A DNA stretch of 64,000 nt. It comes from Centropus unirufus. Its lineage: Eukaryota > Chordata > Aves > Cuculiformes > Centropidae. The stretch covers positions 851,093-915,092 of the forward strand of contig VYZI01000127.1 in NCBI GenBank assembly GCA_013397695.1, given 5' to 3'. Under the pieces are notes generated by a model. That model was not told the origin of the DNA. It saw nothing but the letters and a program-made list of their open reading frames with translations, and made no database searches. Shown here piece by piece: positions 1 through 13,200 of this stretch (within the stretch, counting starts at the first letter, position 1; every line of letters begins with the position of its first letter). A program made the position numbers and the translations under genes.

Positions 1-2559
1 TTTTCTTGGTAATCCTAGCAGATACATGCTCAAACCTTAAGTTACTACCTCAGAAAGGCCATTTGCTTGGAGAACAGAACCTTCTTCCAGAAACAGTTTA
101 GCATCTTAGGAAGAGAAAAAATGGTGCAGTCATAAATCCGGAAAGCTCCAACAGGGTGCTTTTAACGAAACCAGGCATATTAACATGGGTGGACATTTTT
201 TATTCTGACACAACAAGATGCAGCTTATAAGGAAGTCTATTGAGGATTATACACTGAAAACAGTGGACAACACTGGTTTTGCATGGATCGAAAATAATAA
301 TGTGGTAAAGCATTACCCCACACCAAGAAAACAGCATGGCTTAGCTAACAAATGAAAGAAGTAGAGGTCTCTTGACCTAATAACATAGACTAATCCTGTC
401 AGAGGATTGCTGAAATTCTAATCCTTCAACTACACCCCTGACTTTATACATCCAGCTTAAAGCCATTTATGAGATGGATATGTAGACAAAGAAAAAAGAA
501 AGCCCATTCCAGAGAACAATCTGTCACATCCAAATGGAGCCATTCTTAACGCATAAGAGGAATCAAACATTGAAAGTACTTTCCTCTGTGCATCAACCAC
601 AGATGTCCAAAACAACTTGCCTAGACTAGTTTCAGAGAACAAAGTTCAGGCAAAATAAATCCAATTTCACCATATGTAGTGCATCTTATAAACGAGCAGG
701 CAAATTCAGCTTCACTAAAAGTCATATTCAAGTGGCTGAAAATACCATCACTGTTCCTCGTTGCTCCATCAACAGCTGCAAGCCATTATGGAATATAAGA
801 AAAAATTAGTCACACAAAAAAATAAACTACTACTTGCAACAGCATTTATGCTGGTATTAGAATTAGAGCCCAGAAGAAATGTTATGGTTCTACCACCACT
901 GAAAGAGATGAAAAATTCCTTGTAAATCAATGTCTGATCAAGGAGGAGAAAATAAGGAACGGATTGCAGAATTTTCTATGAATGCCTACACACTGTATTA
1001 TATAATACAGTGTATATGCACGGAAGTGCTGGTCATATTATGTCAAGACTTATTTACAGGGAACAATCCTGTTCCCTTTCCTCAGATGACAGCAGTAGCT
1101 GGAGGGACTCAGGCATGCTTGCTTTGCTTCGGCACTGCTCTCAGAGGGGTGCCTGCAGTGGGTGTCCTCTGCATGACACCTTGCCTGCTATTCCGGTCAC
1201 AGCACAGCTTTAAAAGCTGGTTCAAATGCTCAATGTTAGAAATTCTATTTAAGAGTAAGAGTAGAGCTTGCTGGCTAAAATTGAACTAAAATGCCTCAAT
1301 CCTATCACAACTAAACTGTGTCTTGCCCTTCCTGAGATTAAGCATTTCAACAGAATCTGAACAAAAAAAAAAAAGTTGGCTTTGGCAAAGGAATGGTTTT
1401 GGACTTGTTTTGTGAATGCATTCTGACCACTTTTAGTACTCAAGCAGAGCACAAAGCTCACTGCTAATGGGCCAGTAGAATCAGAGCATTAGATGTAAAA
1501 GCTGTCATTGCTAGGAAGATAACAGCATGTCTTCCTTTACCCATCTTGTTCCTAGGTGTTTTTCTCATCTGTCACGGGAAGACAAGGATATATATGTAGT
1601 ACACATATCAATGCACAAGTCAGCTGGACTCATAGCATTTTGGAAGCAGATAAACAATTAGGGTCTTTAAATCACGTTTAATAATTACATTTAAATTTCA
1701 CATACAACTCATCTCGTGGTTGCATCAGGCTTAAATCAGATGCAACTGCACAGGACCATTCTGGTTCAAATAATGGTAATATTTCAGCACGTCCACATGC
1801 AGACATGCTATGAGCAGATCGTTATTTCTGAGTTTCTTAGTAACAGATAAAAAATTCAATTTATAAGTAGGAAGTCTCAATGAGTAGCCTTAGTTTTATA
1901 TTAAGATGCCACTGAAGATACGCTCTAAGAAATGCTATATACAACTGAAGGAAGGAAAGCTTGGGTTGGACAACTACTTTTCCCAATTCCCTGTTTCAGA
2001 ATGAGAAAAAACAAATAACTTCAAATCAAACGATGTAGTTAGGGATTAAAATAATTTGTTGTGTATTTTAAAATTCTCACACTTCTCTTTTCCTTTTTAC
2101 TGAAGGCCTGCTTGGTGCTTAGCAACTATGAGCTATCTGAACTGTTCATTGCAGACACTGCTATCCAATGAGAGACTTAGAGAAAAACATCAAAATGTTA
2201 TAGAACAAGCTCAACAGAAACTCATTTATTATATGAAGTCATTAAAAAGATCCAGAATTAGCCAATTCAACCCACTGGTTCAGAACAAAACACAAATCCC
2301 CTTTTATTCATTTGTATGTATATCTTATATATAAATAAAATATGTGTATATTCATATGGTTGGTTTTATTTTTCAGTATTCAGCGAATTCACAAAGGACT
2401 CATGAAAGTCAAGGTATAGCTAAAAGAATTACCTCCATACACTCAAAGCGATGTACAGCCACCATATTGAAATTATCAGTCCAATAAACACTGCCTACCA
2501 AGAATCCTTGAGGAAGGAGCAAAAGCAGTTCAATATTTCAACAGGGTATGAAACAGAGG
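1..2559. other. Intergenic DNA, no gene seen
   Basis: AT-rich unique-looking sequence with only short chance open frames on both strands. No exon with believable splice sites, RNA gene or recognisable young repeat was found. The one notable structure is the perfect palindrome at 990-1013, listed separately. Confidence 0.6.
990..1013. repeat. Perfect 24-bp AT-rich palindrome
   Basis: Each strand reads identically 5' to 3' over 24 bp. The left half runs ACACTGTATTAT and the centre lies between 1001 and 1002. The next outward base pair mismatches, then two more pair. It could extrude as a cruciform or bind a dimeric protein. It has no loop, which argues against a microRNA-type hairpin. Its function is unknown. 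Confidence 0.9.
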
Positions 2560-4240
2560 GAGCCCTTGGAAAGCTGAAGAGGTGTGTCCAAATGAGTTGA
2601 ATAGAAAGGATCATGAATTCCTGCAGATTAAAACTTAAACACACAGTGAATCAGACAAAAAATATTTGGAGGCACAATTGATAAAAGGTATCAGTAATAA
2701 ATCCACTTTTAAGTATATCAGTAGCAGAAAACCTGTTAAAGATTAGAGAGTCAATTGACCATAATGTAAAAGCAGAAACCTATGAAGAGAAGATACATGA
2801 TTTCTTGTACTGCTGTTCAGTTTGGGAGACACTAGGAAAACTCCCATGGCAAAAGGAAAAAATGATAGAAAAAATGATAGGTGTTTTTGGGAGGTGGTTT
2901 TTTTTTTTTTTTTTTTTAAATGAGCAACTTGAAGGATCTGTCTGAGGCTGAAGTGACTGTAGAACAAGTTATGGAACAAAATGACAAAGTGAACTTAAGT
3001 TACCAAGACCAGATGGTATTCACCCAGGAGCTCTAACGAAACTCAAGGATGAAATAACCGAATTTCCAAGGACAGCAGGCAGAATCTCATTTCATCGGTA
3101 CATGAGGAACACAACAAATGTAAATTCAATTCTTCATGAACAATTTCAAGAGATCTGCAAGTGTCTTGGCCTGGTCTTTGTAGTGGGGAAGTTAATGACA
3201 AGGTCAATAAAAAAACCCCAGCGAAATAATAGGCATCTGAATGATCACACTGAGGAACCAATATAGCTTTTAAGATAAGTTGTGCCTTACAACCCTGTAT
3301 TCTGAAGGGAGCAAGAAAATATATGGATAAGAGTGACAAAGTTTATAGTATCTAATTAGATTTCCAAAAAGGATATATTTAAGGGTAGAAAGAAGCAACT
3401 ACAGCATAAAAGAGGAAGATATTAGCATAGACTATCAGTCAATTGAAAGAAGTGGAAACAGTTTGGAAGTAAATGGTCATTTCTTGCTGACTTCTTGTTA
3501 TACCTGGACTCATGCTGGTTCTCATCCTGGTGAAGGAAGTGAGAGAGACTGAACAATGCAATGAGAAAGTTTTCTCATTTCGTCAATGTTGTCATTAAGG
3601 ATGAGTGCCAACAGAAAAAAAGCAGGTCCAGAGAGCCGAATGGAATAAAGGAGACAATAAAGGACTACTGTAGTTGGTAACAAAGGATGCACACAGAAGA
3701 AAAAGAACAATCTCAGCTTTACATATAATGATGGCCTTTACCATTGAGATGACCATGATCACTCAGAAGTGGTATCTTGAGGCTCAAACAGAAATAGGAT
3801 CATAATATATATCCATATAAATTTAACAGGAAGCTCCATAAAATCACCAGATTAATACTTTGCAACTCTTAGACATTCAAAGTTTAGGCCCTATTCAGTG
3901 ATAACCAGATAACAAAATGAAGCTGTTGCTATACCATGGTTCATTTGGATTGTGAATATTATGTGCAGTCTCCTCGTCTCCTGTGAGAGTCTGAAACAGA
4001 ATCTGAGGTAGGAAGAAACAAAGAGCAAGGATACAAGATTGGACTGCTCGGTCAGAAAAACAGATAACTAAAGGGGAATATGGTAGAGGTCTACAAAATC
4101 ATGAATCTCATGAATAGGTTAAAAACTGATTGGTTGGTTGATATTTTTGCCACTAAAAGAAATGAGACATTAAAGAAAGCCATTTGGAGCCTGGTTCAGA
4201 GCAAATAAAAGGATAAGGTTCATCATACAACATTCCCTAA
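2560..4240 (+). mobile_element. Very old, degenerate CR1-type LINE copy
   Basis: On the plus strand, near 3000-3065, a fragment reads like the PDGIHP-A-L--L-DEI block of CR1 reverse transcriptase, broken by frameshifts. Near 3500-3540 another piece resembles the later reverse-transcriptase region. At 4075-4230 the sequence matches the CR1 stretch around 'E-VYKIM', the conserved region just before the 3' end. The pieces lie in the order expected for one insertion. The copy is heavily mutated, has no open frame and contains a T20 run at 2898-2917. Its outer limits are approximate. Confidence 0.65.
2898..2917 (+). repeat. T20 homopolymer run
   Basis: Twenty consecutive thymines inside the decayed CR1 copy. 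The length is likely variable between individuals and is prone to sequencing error. Confidence 0.9.
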
Positions 4241-7200
4241 AACAATAATAGCTGTAGCTGGGAGAATGTTGGGGTTTACCCATATTTTCACTTTTGCAGA
4301 TGCCTCCATTTATGGCCACTGTGTTAACTAGAACAGTAAGACGGGTGGATCCTTAATCTGACCAGTAATCTCTTCACTATCATCATATTAAGTTGAAGAT
4401 GCATAGCACCTCACTTCTAGATTAAGAGGTTTTTTAAGAACAAGGTAAAGATTATGCTTTACCTTCTCAACAATCAAATAAATATTTTTCCCCCAGTTTG
4501 GTTACATTAAGTAGAAAGGCCAAAATGGTCCTAAATCAAATAGAATTGACTATGTTGCATCAGACTTAAAAATTGGTTAGTACTGGACACTTGAATTTCC
4601 AGGGAAGTGACATTTGTTTTTTCAGGTTTTTTTACACAGATTCTTGCAACAAACTGAAATTTAAAAGCAACATTTTCTTATTAGCAATATGACCCTGGAT
4701 AAAGATGAATAAAATCTGAGATGAGAATAAAATTTAAATCTACATGAAAAAGATAATAATTCCCTTGTAAAGAGCTGAAAGCTTCCCAATTCAGAAGTAG
4801 TCTGTATGTAAACAGACATTTAGATAGGAGGGACAAGTATTTACTCTGCTCTGGAAAAAGGTAAAAAAAATCTCTCTGAACCAAAGACTCGATGCTAGGA
4901 AAAGACATCATCAGTGGTCAGACTGAGAACTGAGAAAGGACAGAAAAAATTGCTTTGAGCACAAGGCAAGACTAGGTCTTTCTAAAAATAGTCCTAAAGA
5001 AAAACTCACCTCCACATCAACTAGATGAGTCGTGAAATGATTGATCATCCCTCATTTTTTTGAGCAAAATGTTTTGCTTTGTGATTTTTATTTTATTTTT
5101 TTTAATAAAATATGTTGAGCAACTCTGGCATGAAGTCATTCTACTGTATTAACTTTACTCTTAAGTTAATGTGAAGAGACCATAAAACCACCGAACTATG
5201 CTGATCATTAAGACAGGTCAGGGAAACCAAAGTTTTGACAAAAACAGCCACTTCAGTAAACAAAATAATTTAAATATAACCTGGGAAGAGAAACATTGAT
5301 TGCCATCCTCTGCAATGAATGAGGTTCAGCTAGATCCAAACAGTTTTCTCCTGCCTGTGGAAGAAATGTGTAGTGTGATTTAGCCCTTTGAATAATATTG
5401 TAAATACAAAGAGCTTCCTCATCACACTGTAATTTTTGCAACAGTACACCACTTAGTTTCTTGTGCCAGCCAAAATTTTTGTCCTTGTTAGCTCTTCTCA
5501 GCACTTGCCAAGTGTTTAGAAACTGGAACCCTATTCCTGGCCTGGCTGCTCCCCATGGCTCACAGTGGTGCATCACCAACGGTGTAATCACTGCAGTACC
5601 CACCTGAATCACAAAGGTTTTCACAGGGAACCTGAGGGTTTCCAGCCCAAGTTCAGGGGTGCATAAAAAGGCTCGAGAAATGCTTGGGAGGCAGTTTAAG
5701 AATTAACCCTATTGCAGTGCCCTCTTAGCCAGTTAATCTGATGGGTTGTGATAATTACTCACTATTTCAGAGAAAACAACCCCCACCGTCCGTGCAAAAC
5801 TGCAATCACATCCAAGTTGCTTGGCTGTATTTGCTCCATCTTCCAAAAGCTTTCCAGGGACAACAGCACATGCTTCGGTGCTTTTTCATTAAAGCAGCAA
5901 GGCCTGCTAGCTTACCTGTCCAACTGAGGTTTTATATTTGCTGGAGAACAGTTACCTCCTATATCTCTGAACTTTCATTCAGTCTTATAAAAACAGCCTC
6001 CTGCATGTGTCCCGCAGAGTTTTCTAAGGGAATCAGTCAATTTTGGGAGGTCAGGCCATCACTCCTACAGAGGATCAATTCACTTGAATAATTATCTTCA
6101 GACAAAACACAGAGTTCATATTCATGTCAGCTGAGATCATCGTCAGTATTACAATAACTCTGCCTAAGATTTGCAGCCCCAGGATTTGTGTGGGACATGG
6201 TATAGAACAAGCAACCCAGGAACACCACAGCATAAACAGGTTCCCTGTAAGGCGCAAGAAGCAGGGGGCTGAAAATAAATAGTGCATTTTCATTTCTGCC
6301 ATTTAAAAACAAATTCTAAGTTGCATGTTTTAATGAAGGATGTGATTTTGAAATGTCATACTATTGGGGTTATACTCACTAAAACAGAAAGCAAGAAGAT
6401 ATTAATGAGAGGTCACCTGCCTACACAAACAGGAATTCTGTCTGGTTTGGCCTGTACTATTAATGAAATCAAGACAGGAAAGACTTGAATGGCATATGGC
6501 TGACAGATGCAAGCATGTAATTTGATGGTGCAATGGAAAAAAATACTCAGTACATCATTATCAATGTATTATTTTCCAGTTTCTTAGGAGAAAAAGATCT
6601 CACTTCTGGTTCGGCCATCTAGAATTTAACCTTTCCACGAAGGCAATACATGTATGGTGCTTTTCAAATGTAAGCTTTATGCATATGTTACAGATCTAGA
6701 CAACAAGGCAGTTAAAAAGGAATTTGTGAAGTCACAAAGTCTAGACCCCGGTCCAGCTTCAGTCTTGTAATTTCTGATTGATGCTTGTGCAAACTGTTCT
6801 TAAAGACCTCCATAACTTCCTGAATCTAAGACAATATCTCATTAACTTTACTTTTATATTGTTGTCTTGTTTGGGTTGCTTTTTCTCTTTTTTTTCCTAG
6901 CAACTGATCTCTATGACTGTTGTTGACATTAAAGCTCACTGAACAAAATGCTCATTGAACTCACAGGTTTTTGCTCTATTTTTGAAGCATTGAGCTCGGA
7001 TTATTCCTTTATGCTTTGTAAAAACAAAACAAAAAAAAAATCCATAACACCTTTTCATTTGAAGAATCCAACTTGATAACTCCTTCTATTTAGAGGCTAA
7101 AACATCGATAACCACATCCAGGCAGCAGTTAATCTGTAGATAATAATTTTTTCACCCAACCCAGTTTCCCTAACACAACGTTTCCCTAGCTACTTCACAA

Positions 7201-10164
7201 GAATTTAATCTGAAATAATGTCAAACCACCTCTTTCCTTTTAGGGCATTATCATGCTGTTCAGTCAGAACTCTAAGTTCACAGATAAGTACTTAATCCTC
7301 TAGCTAAGTTAACCGCAGGCTATGGAAATTAGCCAATAGACCATTCAAACTATTTTTCTTTATTAAAAATTGTAGGCAGTGACCCTGCATGCCTTCTTTT
7401 TCTTGCTCCATCTTTGTTTTGCAGGATGAATCTCTTGGAGGAAAGCCCAGAAAGATTATGGGATGGCAGTGCATAGCTAAACATGTCCACCTCACTTTTT
7501 TGCCAGTGTATTTTAGTCCAATCCAGCCTCCTCTTTCACGTCACTGAAGTTGGTACTTGACTTTCACTTGGCATTGCAAAGTGAGCAGCAGCTTGAAATC
7601 TGAGTTATCTGGCAGGGACACTCTCTCCAGAACTGTAAGTTCAAAGTTTCCTCCTGTCCACCTTTCCTGTCTATTTTTTGATTCTTTCAAACAAGGGTGG
7701 TGTTAGAAGAGTGAACAGAAGGATTTCTTCTGTTCAGAAATGAGTATACTGCATGTGTTTTCTTTTCAGAAGAGCATAAACTGAACACTAATGTCTTAGA
7801 TATCAGTCTCAATAACGAGTATAGGTTTTCTTGCATGGTAAATCACATGCCCCATGTAATTTTAAATTACAACAATTTGAAAATGTAGGGAAAGGGGATT
7901 TAATACCTGGAGCTGAGATCAAGTCCTAGTTTGCTTAAATTTGTATTACCTTAATCACTTATTTTTCAAAGAGAGATTTATCACATTTAGCTGGCTTTGC
8001 TGCAAGTATTTGCTTCTCTGAGAGCTAATATACACATTTGAAAATTAGAAGAGCACTCTACTGCATGTTAATTACTTGGGTTTTTTGACTGTGCTCCAAA
8101 ATGTAGCTCTTAATCACATATTAGGTGATGTTTAGACAAAATAGTTGGTGAATCCACCCAGAAGCTTACCTGTAAGCAGCTAAGAGGTGGTTCTGCAAGA
8201 TATGTGCTTTCTTTAATTGGAAATATCTGAAGGCAGAGTTGCAGCTCACATATCCCTCATATCCTGAGGGAACCAGCTTAGACCCTATGCATTATTCTAG
8301 AGTGAAATTAAGTCTAAACACAAAGGGACACATCTCCTAAGGATTCTGTTTTTTTCTTAGCTTAACCTGTTCTCATGCAAGCAACCCTGACATGAGTACA
8401 TATGCACTAGCTCAGCCATCCGTATCTATAAGGTAACATTGACATCCCATGCTTTTACTGCATCCTGCACCAGCTTTTCAATCTGATTTCAGAAACTTGG
8501 TTTCTGTACTGTGATCTCCTGTGTGGCTGCACAATACCATATGACAGCATGCAAAGCCCAGTTACGAGAGACTGCTTCGCTAGCAATGCGTCCAGCCCTT
8601 TTCAGCTGGGGTACACAACGTGTGACCTGTAGTGAACTTCCCTTGTATGACTCACAGGCTTAATTTCTACACGTACTCTCTCCCCCTCCCCACTAGCAAC
8701 CTGCCCCAGAGGGAAAAATGTAGAGAGGGAGAATTGCCAGTGTTTCTGCCTCACTGAATTCTGCACATGTCCCAGTTCAAAAACATTAATGGAAAGAATT
8801 TGGAAAGTGCTCTTGCAAAGTTGACCTTGTGCATTGTCTTCGATTGCTCCTGTTAGCTGTTTCACCACCCCTGGTGTAGCACATTTTGTGACCACTGCTC
8901 ACAATTTGGCAGCTACAGAAAGGTGCTGTGACTTGAGAGAATGTCTGAATCTGAGGAACAATCTTGAAGGAATTTGCTTGGTTTTCCTTCCGTAGAGCAA
9001 ATCAGATTAACTCTAGTTTAAGCCTGATGATTTACATTAACATGTCATTTGTCTACATACCATGAAAAAATGTTCCTCAGTGTAGAAAAGGGCCATATTT
9101 GGGGTCACTAGTTTCAATGGCTGAAAATGAATCAGCAGTTTTGAAATTAAAGACAGCCCAACCAAGCACTGCAGCAAAACCATGGGCTGGGACAGCTCTT
9201 CTGCTTGCCTCTCCTGAAAAAAACACCATGAACCAAGTCTATTGTCTAAAGGCAATCCTTGGGTCCTTCAATAGAAAAAAATTGATTCAGGATAACATGC
9301 CCCTAGGCTGAAGTTTGGGAATAAAATGATGATACGAGGCTGTTGAAACAGAATGGCTGTGTATAAGCCTTCCCTGGGAAGGGAAAGGGCTGAATCACAA
9401 AATAACAGTAACAGGAGCAAAGCCTCATGCCTTTATCCTAAATATACAGAATACCTCTGTGAGAGATCTGGGATATTAGTCAGAAATACTCTTCCTAAGA
9501 CATTTTCCTGGATGAGATGGCCCTAGTTCCAGATTACAACATCAATGTAAAAATGAGTTTCCCTCTCCACCCCACCCAAAACCTTCCAGATGGTGATCTC
9601 TTCTTCCTTTATGCACAGGAAGATCTAATTTCTTTAAAAAAAATACATTATTGAACCTACCAAAATTAGGTATGAGTACAAACCTAGAAATGGACAATGA
9701 TGGAGCAGGATTTTAGAAGGCCTTTTAAAAGCCTTATTTTGTACCTCTTTGTTCATTGAAAGAGAAGATAGAAATGCTGAGAATTTGAATATGTAATTGC
9801 CTAAAGGTATAAGAAGGAAGCCATGCAAGTGACTTGTTTCCAAATGATTTTAACAGATCTTCAACCTTGTGACTGTTATTGAACATATGCTCAGCACATT
9901 GTACAGCAGTGCTCCTTGTATAATTTAGTAGTCTGTAAGTAGAGAACTCTCCAGCATCCAGCATTCCTTAATGCCTTGGAAATAGTTTTCTCTAATTAAT
10001 TCAGCTACTTGTTCATCAAAACTTTACAGAGGAGCTAATGCAAGAAAATATTTGTTTGGTAGTTGAAATAAATAAATAAAAATAGAAGTCTATTAATTGT
10101 ATTTTTCTTCCCTTTTGTATATTGCAGCTGAGTCCATGTTACCATTTTCCCTTATTGTCCACCC
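4241..10164. other. Intergenic DNA, no gene seen
   Basis: About 5.9 kb of AT-rich sequence with only short open frames on both strands (the longest is 123 codons at 5253-5624, minus strand). Those frames resemble no protein I know, and no splice-site context was found. No CpG-rich stretch or recognisable repeat was seen. Confidence 0.55.
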
Positions 10165-10204
10165 CTGCACTAATCAATGATGGAGCAACTATTGATTAGT
10201 GCAG
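10165..10204. repeat. Perfect inverted repeat, 14-bp arms, 12-nt spacer
   Basis: The left arm CTGCACTAATCAAT (10165-10178) is the exact reverse complement of the right arm (10191-10204), separated by GATGGAGCAACT. The structure can fold as a stem-loop in DNA or RNA. Each arm carries an ATCAAT/ATTGAT core like the targets of ONECUT or PBX-type homeodomain proteins, so it may instead be a paired binding site. The arms do not extend further. It is too short for a typical pre-microRNA. Confidence 0.9.
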
Positions 10205-13200
10205 AGAAACCTAGATGACAGGGAAGAAACAGACTTATCTACAAGCAGATTGGGAATATAACTTGTGCTCCTCCTGAAGTTTTTTTTAGTCCTTTTCATT
10301 TCATAAATTTTGTAGCTGTTGAAAAATTTAGCTGCAGAATCTAAGAAAGCCAAGAGCCTAAAGCATAGCATTAATCAACTGAACCATTATAACAGTCTTT
10401 ATTTACTTTTGGCATTGTTTTCGAGGTATTTCTAACAGAAAAAATACCTACAGCATATATTGCAAACTAGACTGACCACTGTGGTAGCAACACAGACTAT
10501 AAATAGATGGTCATTTTTGGAGCTCTGTGATTCTTAATTGCCTATAAACTTAACCAGTTGTGACCACTTTGTGAAGACTGATGAATGAATGCACTCTCCA
10601 AATTTCCACAGGGCATAGAGACTCTATATTATATCTTGTGGATGGGATGCTGACACTAACTGACAGAAGCAGATCAAGAAAGATATTTTAAAATGTGAGA
10701 GAAGAGAGAAAAGGAGTCCCATTAGCTCTTCCCCTGCCCCCAGCTCTGCTTCACCTGGGTGCCCATCAGACCGCAAGTCTGGCCAAGTTTCAAATTGCCT
10801 CCAGTGGGACCTGAATCTCTATGGATTTGCATGCACCAAAGAGAATTGAAGATAGATGGGAACATCCTAGTGAAAATTCCTAGAAAATAGCTTTTGTTCT
10901 CATCAAGTACAGACCCTGATGGTTTATGCAACATGCAGCCTCAGTAAAAGAGTAAAATCCCTTTCACCTTAGTAACTGTTGTTTTGAGACAAAAAGTGTT
11001 TTTCTGTCTGCATCCATATTTTAATGGATAAGCCTTAAATGCATATCCAATTTTAATAACAGAAGCCAGAAACAACACAACACTGACAAGTGGAATTTAT
11101 TTGCAGAGGTTTTACAAGACTCTTAGGAGAAAAGCCTTAATGAAGACAGATGTAATTATTGAGAAAATTACTGGGTGTTACGCGCTGTTTCTTTCGGTCC
11201 ATGGCACCAGTGAGGTAAATACCCGAGGCTGGACCATGCATCTTCTGAGACGTGCTGCTGCATCCCAGGACTGAGGAACCCCTGCTGAGTGCCCTGTGGC
11301 TTCCTCTGGACACTCTTCTCTGCCTTCCTCCAGTACCTGTCACAGCCCTTCCCATTTTTCTCCAGGCTTGCTGCCCATGCAATGCTCCATATGTGTTTCT
11401 ACCTCAGTTTTTCAAGTGCTTCCACTGTGTTCATGTTGATGACTCTCCTCATTCTTCAAAGGCCTTCTCCCTCTACTCTAAGGCTCCTCAGCTTTAGCCC
11501 AACTATACTTTTCCCACTGTTTTCCTGACCTTATGACCATGTATTTCGGGTTTTTTTTTTCTGCTAGAACTGAAGCTCCCTCTAGATTTGTATGGCACAG
11601 ATCGCTTTGCACACATTTGCTCTTGGAGTGCTCATGCAGCCTCTTCATCAGCGCTCATGGATGGCAAGATGGACTCCATATGGCCCTTTTTGCAGCAGGG
11701 ATACTCAGTATGCAAACAAACTCCTTTCTCTAGAATTTGCACAGTTCTCTAAGGCCAGATGTGTCTCAAGTATTTTCCGTGGCTTCATAGGTGAGGCAGG
11801 GAGCCAATGACTAATTTTTGGCCAAGGACATTTCACTAGAAAATGAGCAGCAATGCAGAACTTAGTCGAAGGTGTAGCAAACTTTGCACAGCTGTATAAA
11901 GTTTTATCACTATGAGTAACAGTGCCATCTGCTGACTCCCTCTATAACCATGTTGGGAGGGTTCCATAACAGATAATAAAGCAATAATTTTTTCCAAAAT
12001 TCAATATCTTTTCACAGAAAACTGCTGCTGGTAGGGTTTTTTTAAGTGATTTTACATGGTTCTGGTGTAAAAATAATTTTCAGTATGACCTCTGAAGTCA
12101 AGATCCTCAGCTGTTTTCTTATGGACCTGAGACAGAAGAGTCTTATATTAAATATTGCTCTGACGTCTGTAGAATATTTGAATTCACATTATTGCACAAA
12201 GCATTGGAAAGGTTTGCATAGCTCTCCCCAGGTTTCTACCACTCTAAGTGATTTTCAGAGCCGGATGAACAGAGGGTCTACCTTTCCAGATGGAAGCAGG
12301 ACCTTTGCAGTATACAGACAAACTCAAAGCAGCAGTATCGGAGCTCAGCTCTTTGGAAGAGAAGCTGTCACTTTTCAGAAAATTAAAAAACAAAAATAAG
12401 AATCTTACTTGTTAGATACATTGAGCCTGCCAGTCCCGGGAGGCTAAAACCCAATTTTTGATCCCAAGGGATTCAACATAATGGGGGCTGGTGCTTGATG
12501 AGATCCATTTTAGGTGCCAGTCTTCAAAGTCCTGATGATAACCTTCTTCATGTTCGGGCACATTACCTGTTTCTATTATGATTTTAAGCTAGTGATCAGT
12601 TATTTTCAATCAAAACATGCTTATTGGAACATACCTTCCTAAATAAGGAAGATTATTTCCATACTTATATCATCCTTGCTCTTGCCAGGAAAAGCTTTTT
12701 GGCTACCATTTACTTTGCCAGAATCAGTTTCATGCAAGGTTTTAAATATGAATCCTTAAGAAAAAAATAAAGTATTTAAAAAAAGTGAGATCCTGGTGTG
12801 GGAAGGCTCCATAGCTGCAAGACCTGCTGAGTCAACCCAAATCCTCTTGCAAAAGATGTTTTATCACATATTTCTTAGCAGTGTGGAAGAATTTGCCTTT
12901 CAGTCTGCTGCTGCTAGGCTGATGTGAGCTGGCTGCAAACAGAAGATATGATTTGCTGCTTGTTTAGATGTTCCTTTCCTGCCACCCCCATGCCTGAGTG
13001 GCTTCTCTACAGCATGCACACTATAGAGACCATTGTTGTGGGGATGGCATCACAACATTATACTATCACCAATTATAAAACATCGTACCATCATACCCGG
13101 TTTGCTAGACCCAAACTGGCAGAAAATGCAAGCAAGGCAGATTTACTTGTCTAATTTTTATTCTGTGTTAATATGACAAAACTTGGACAGGCTAAGGATA

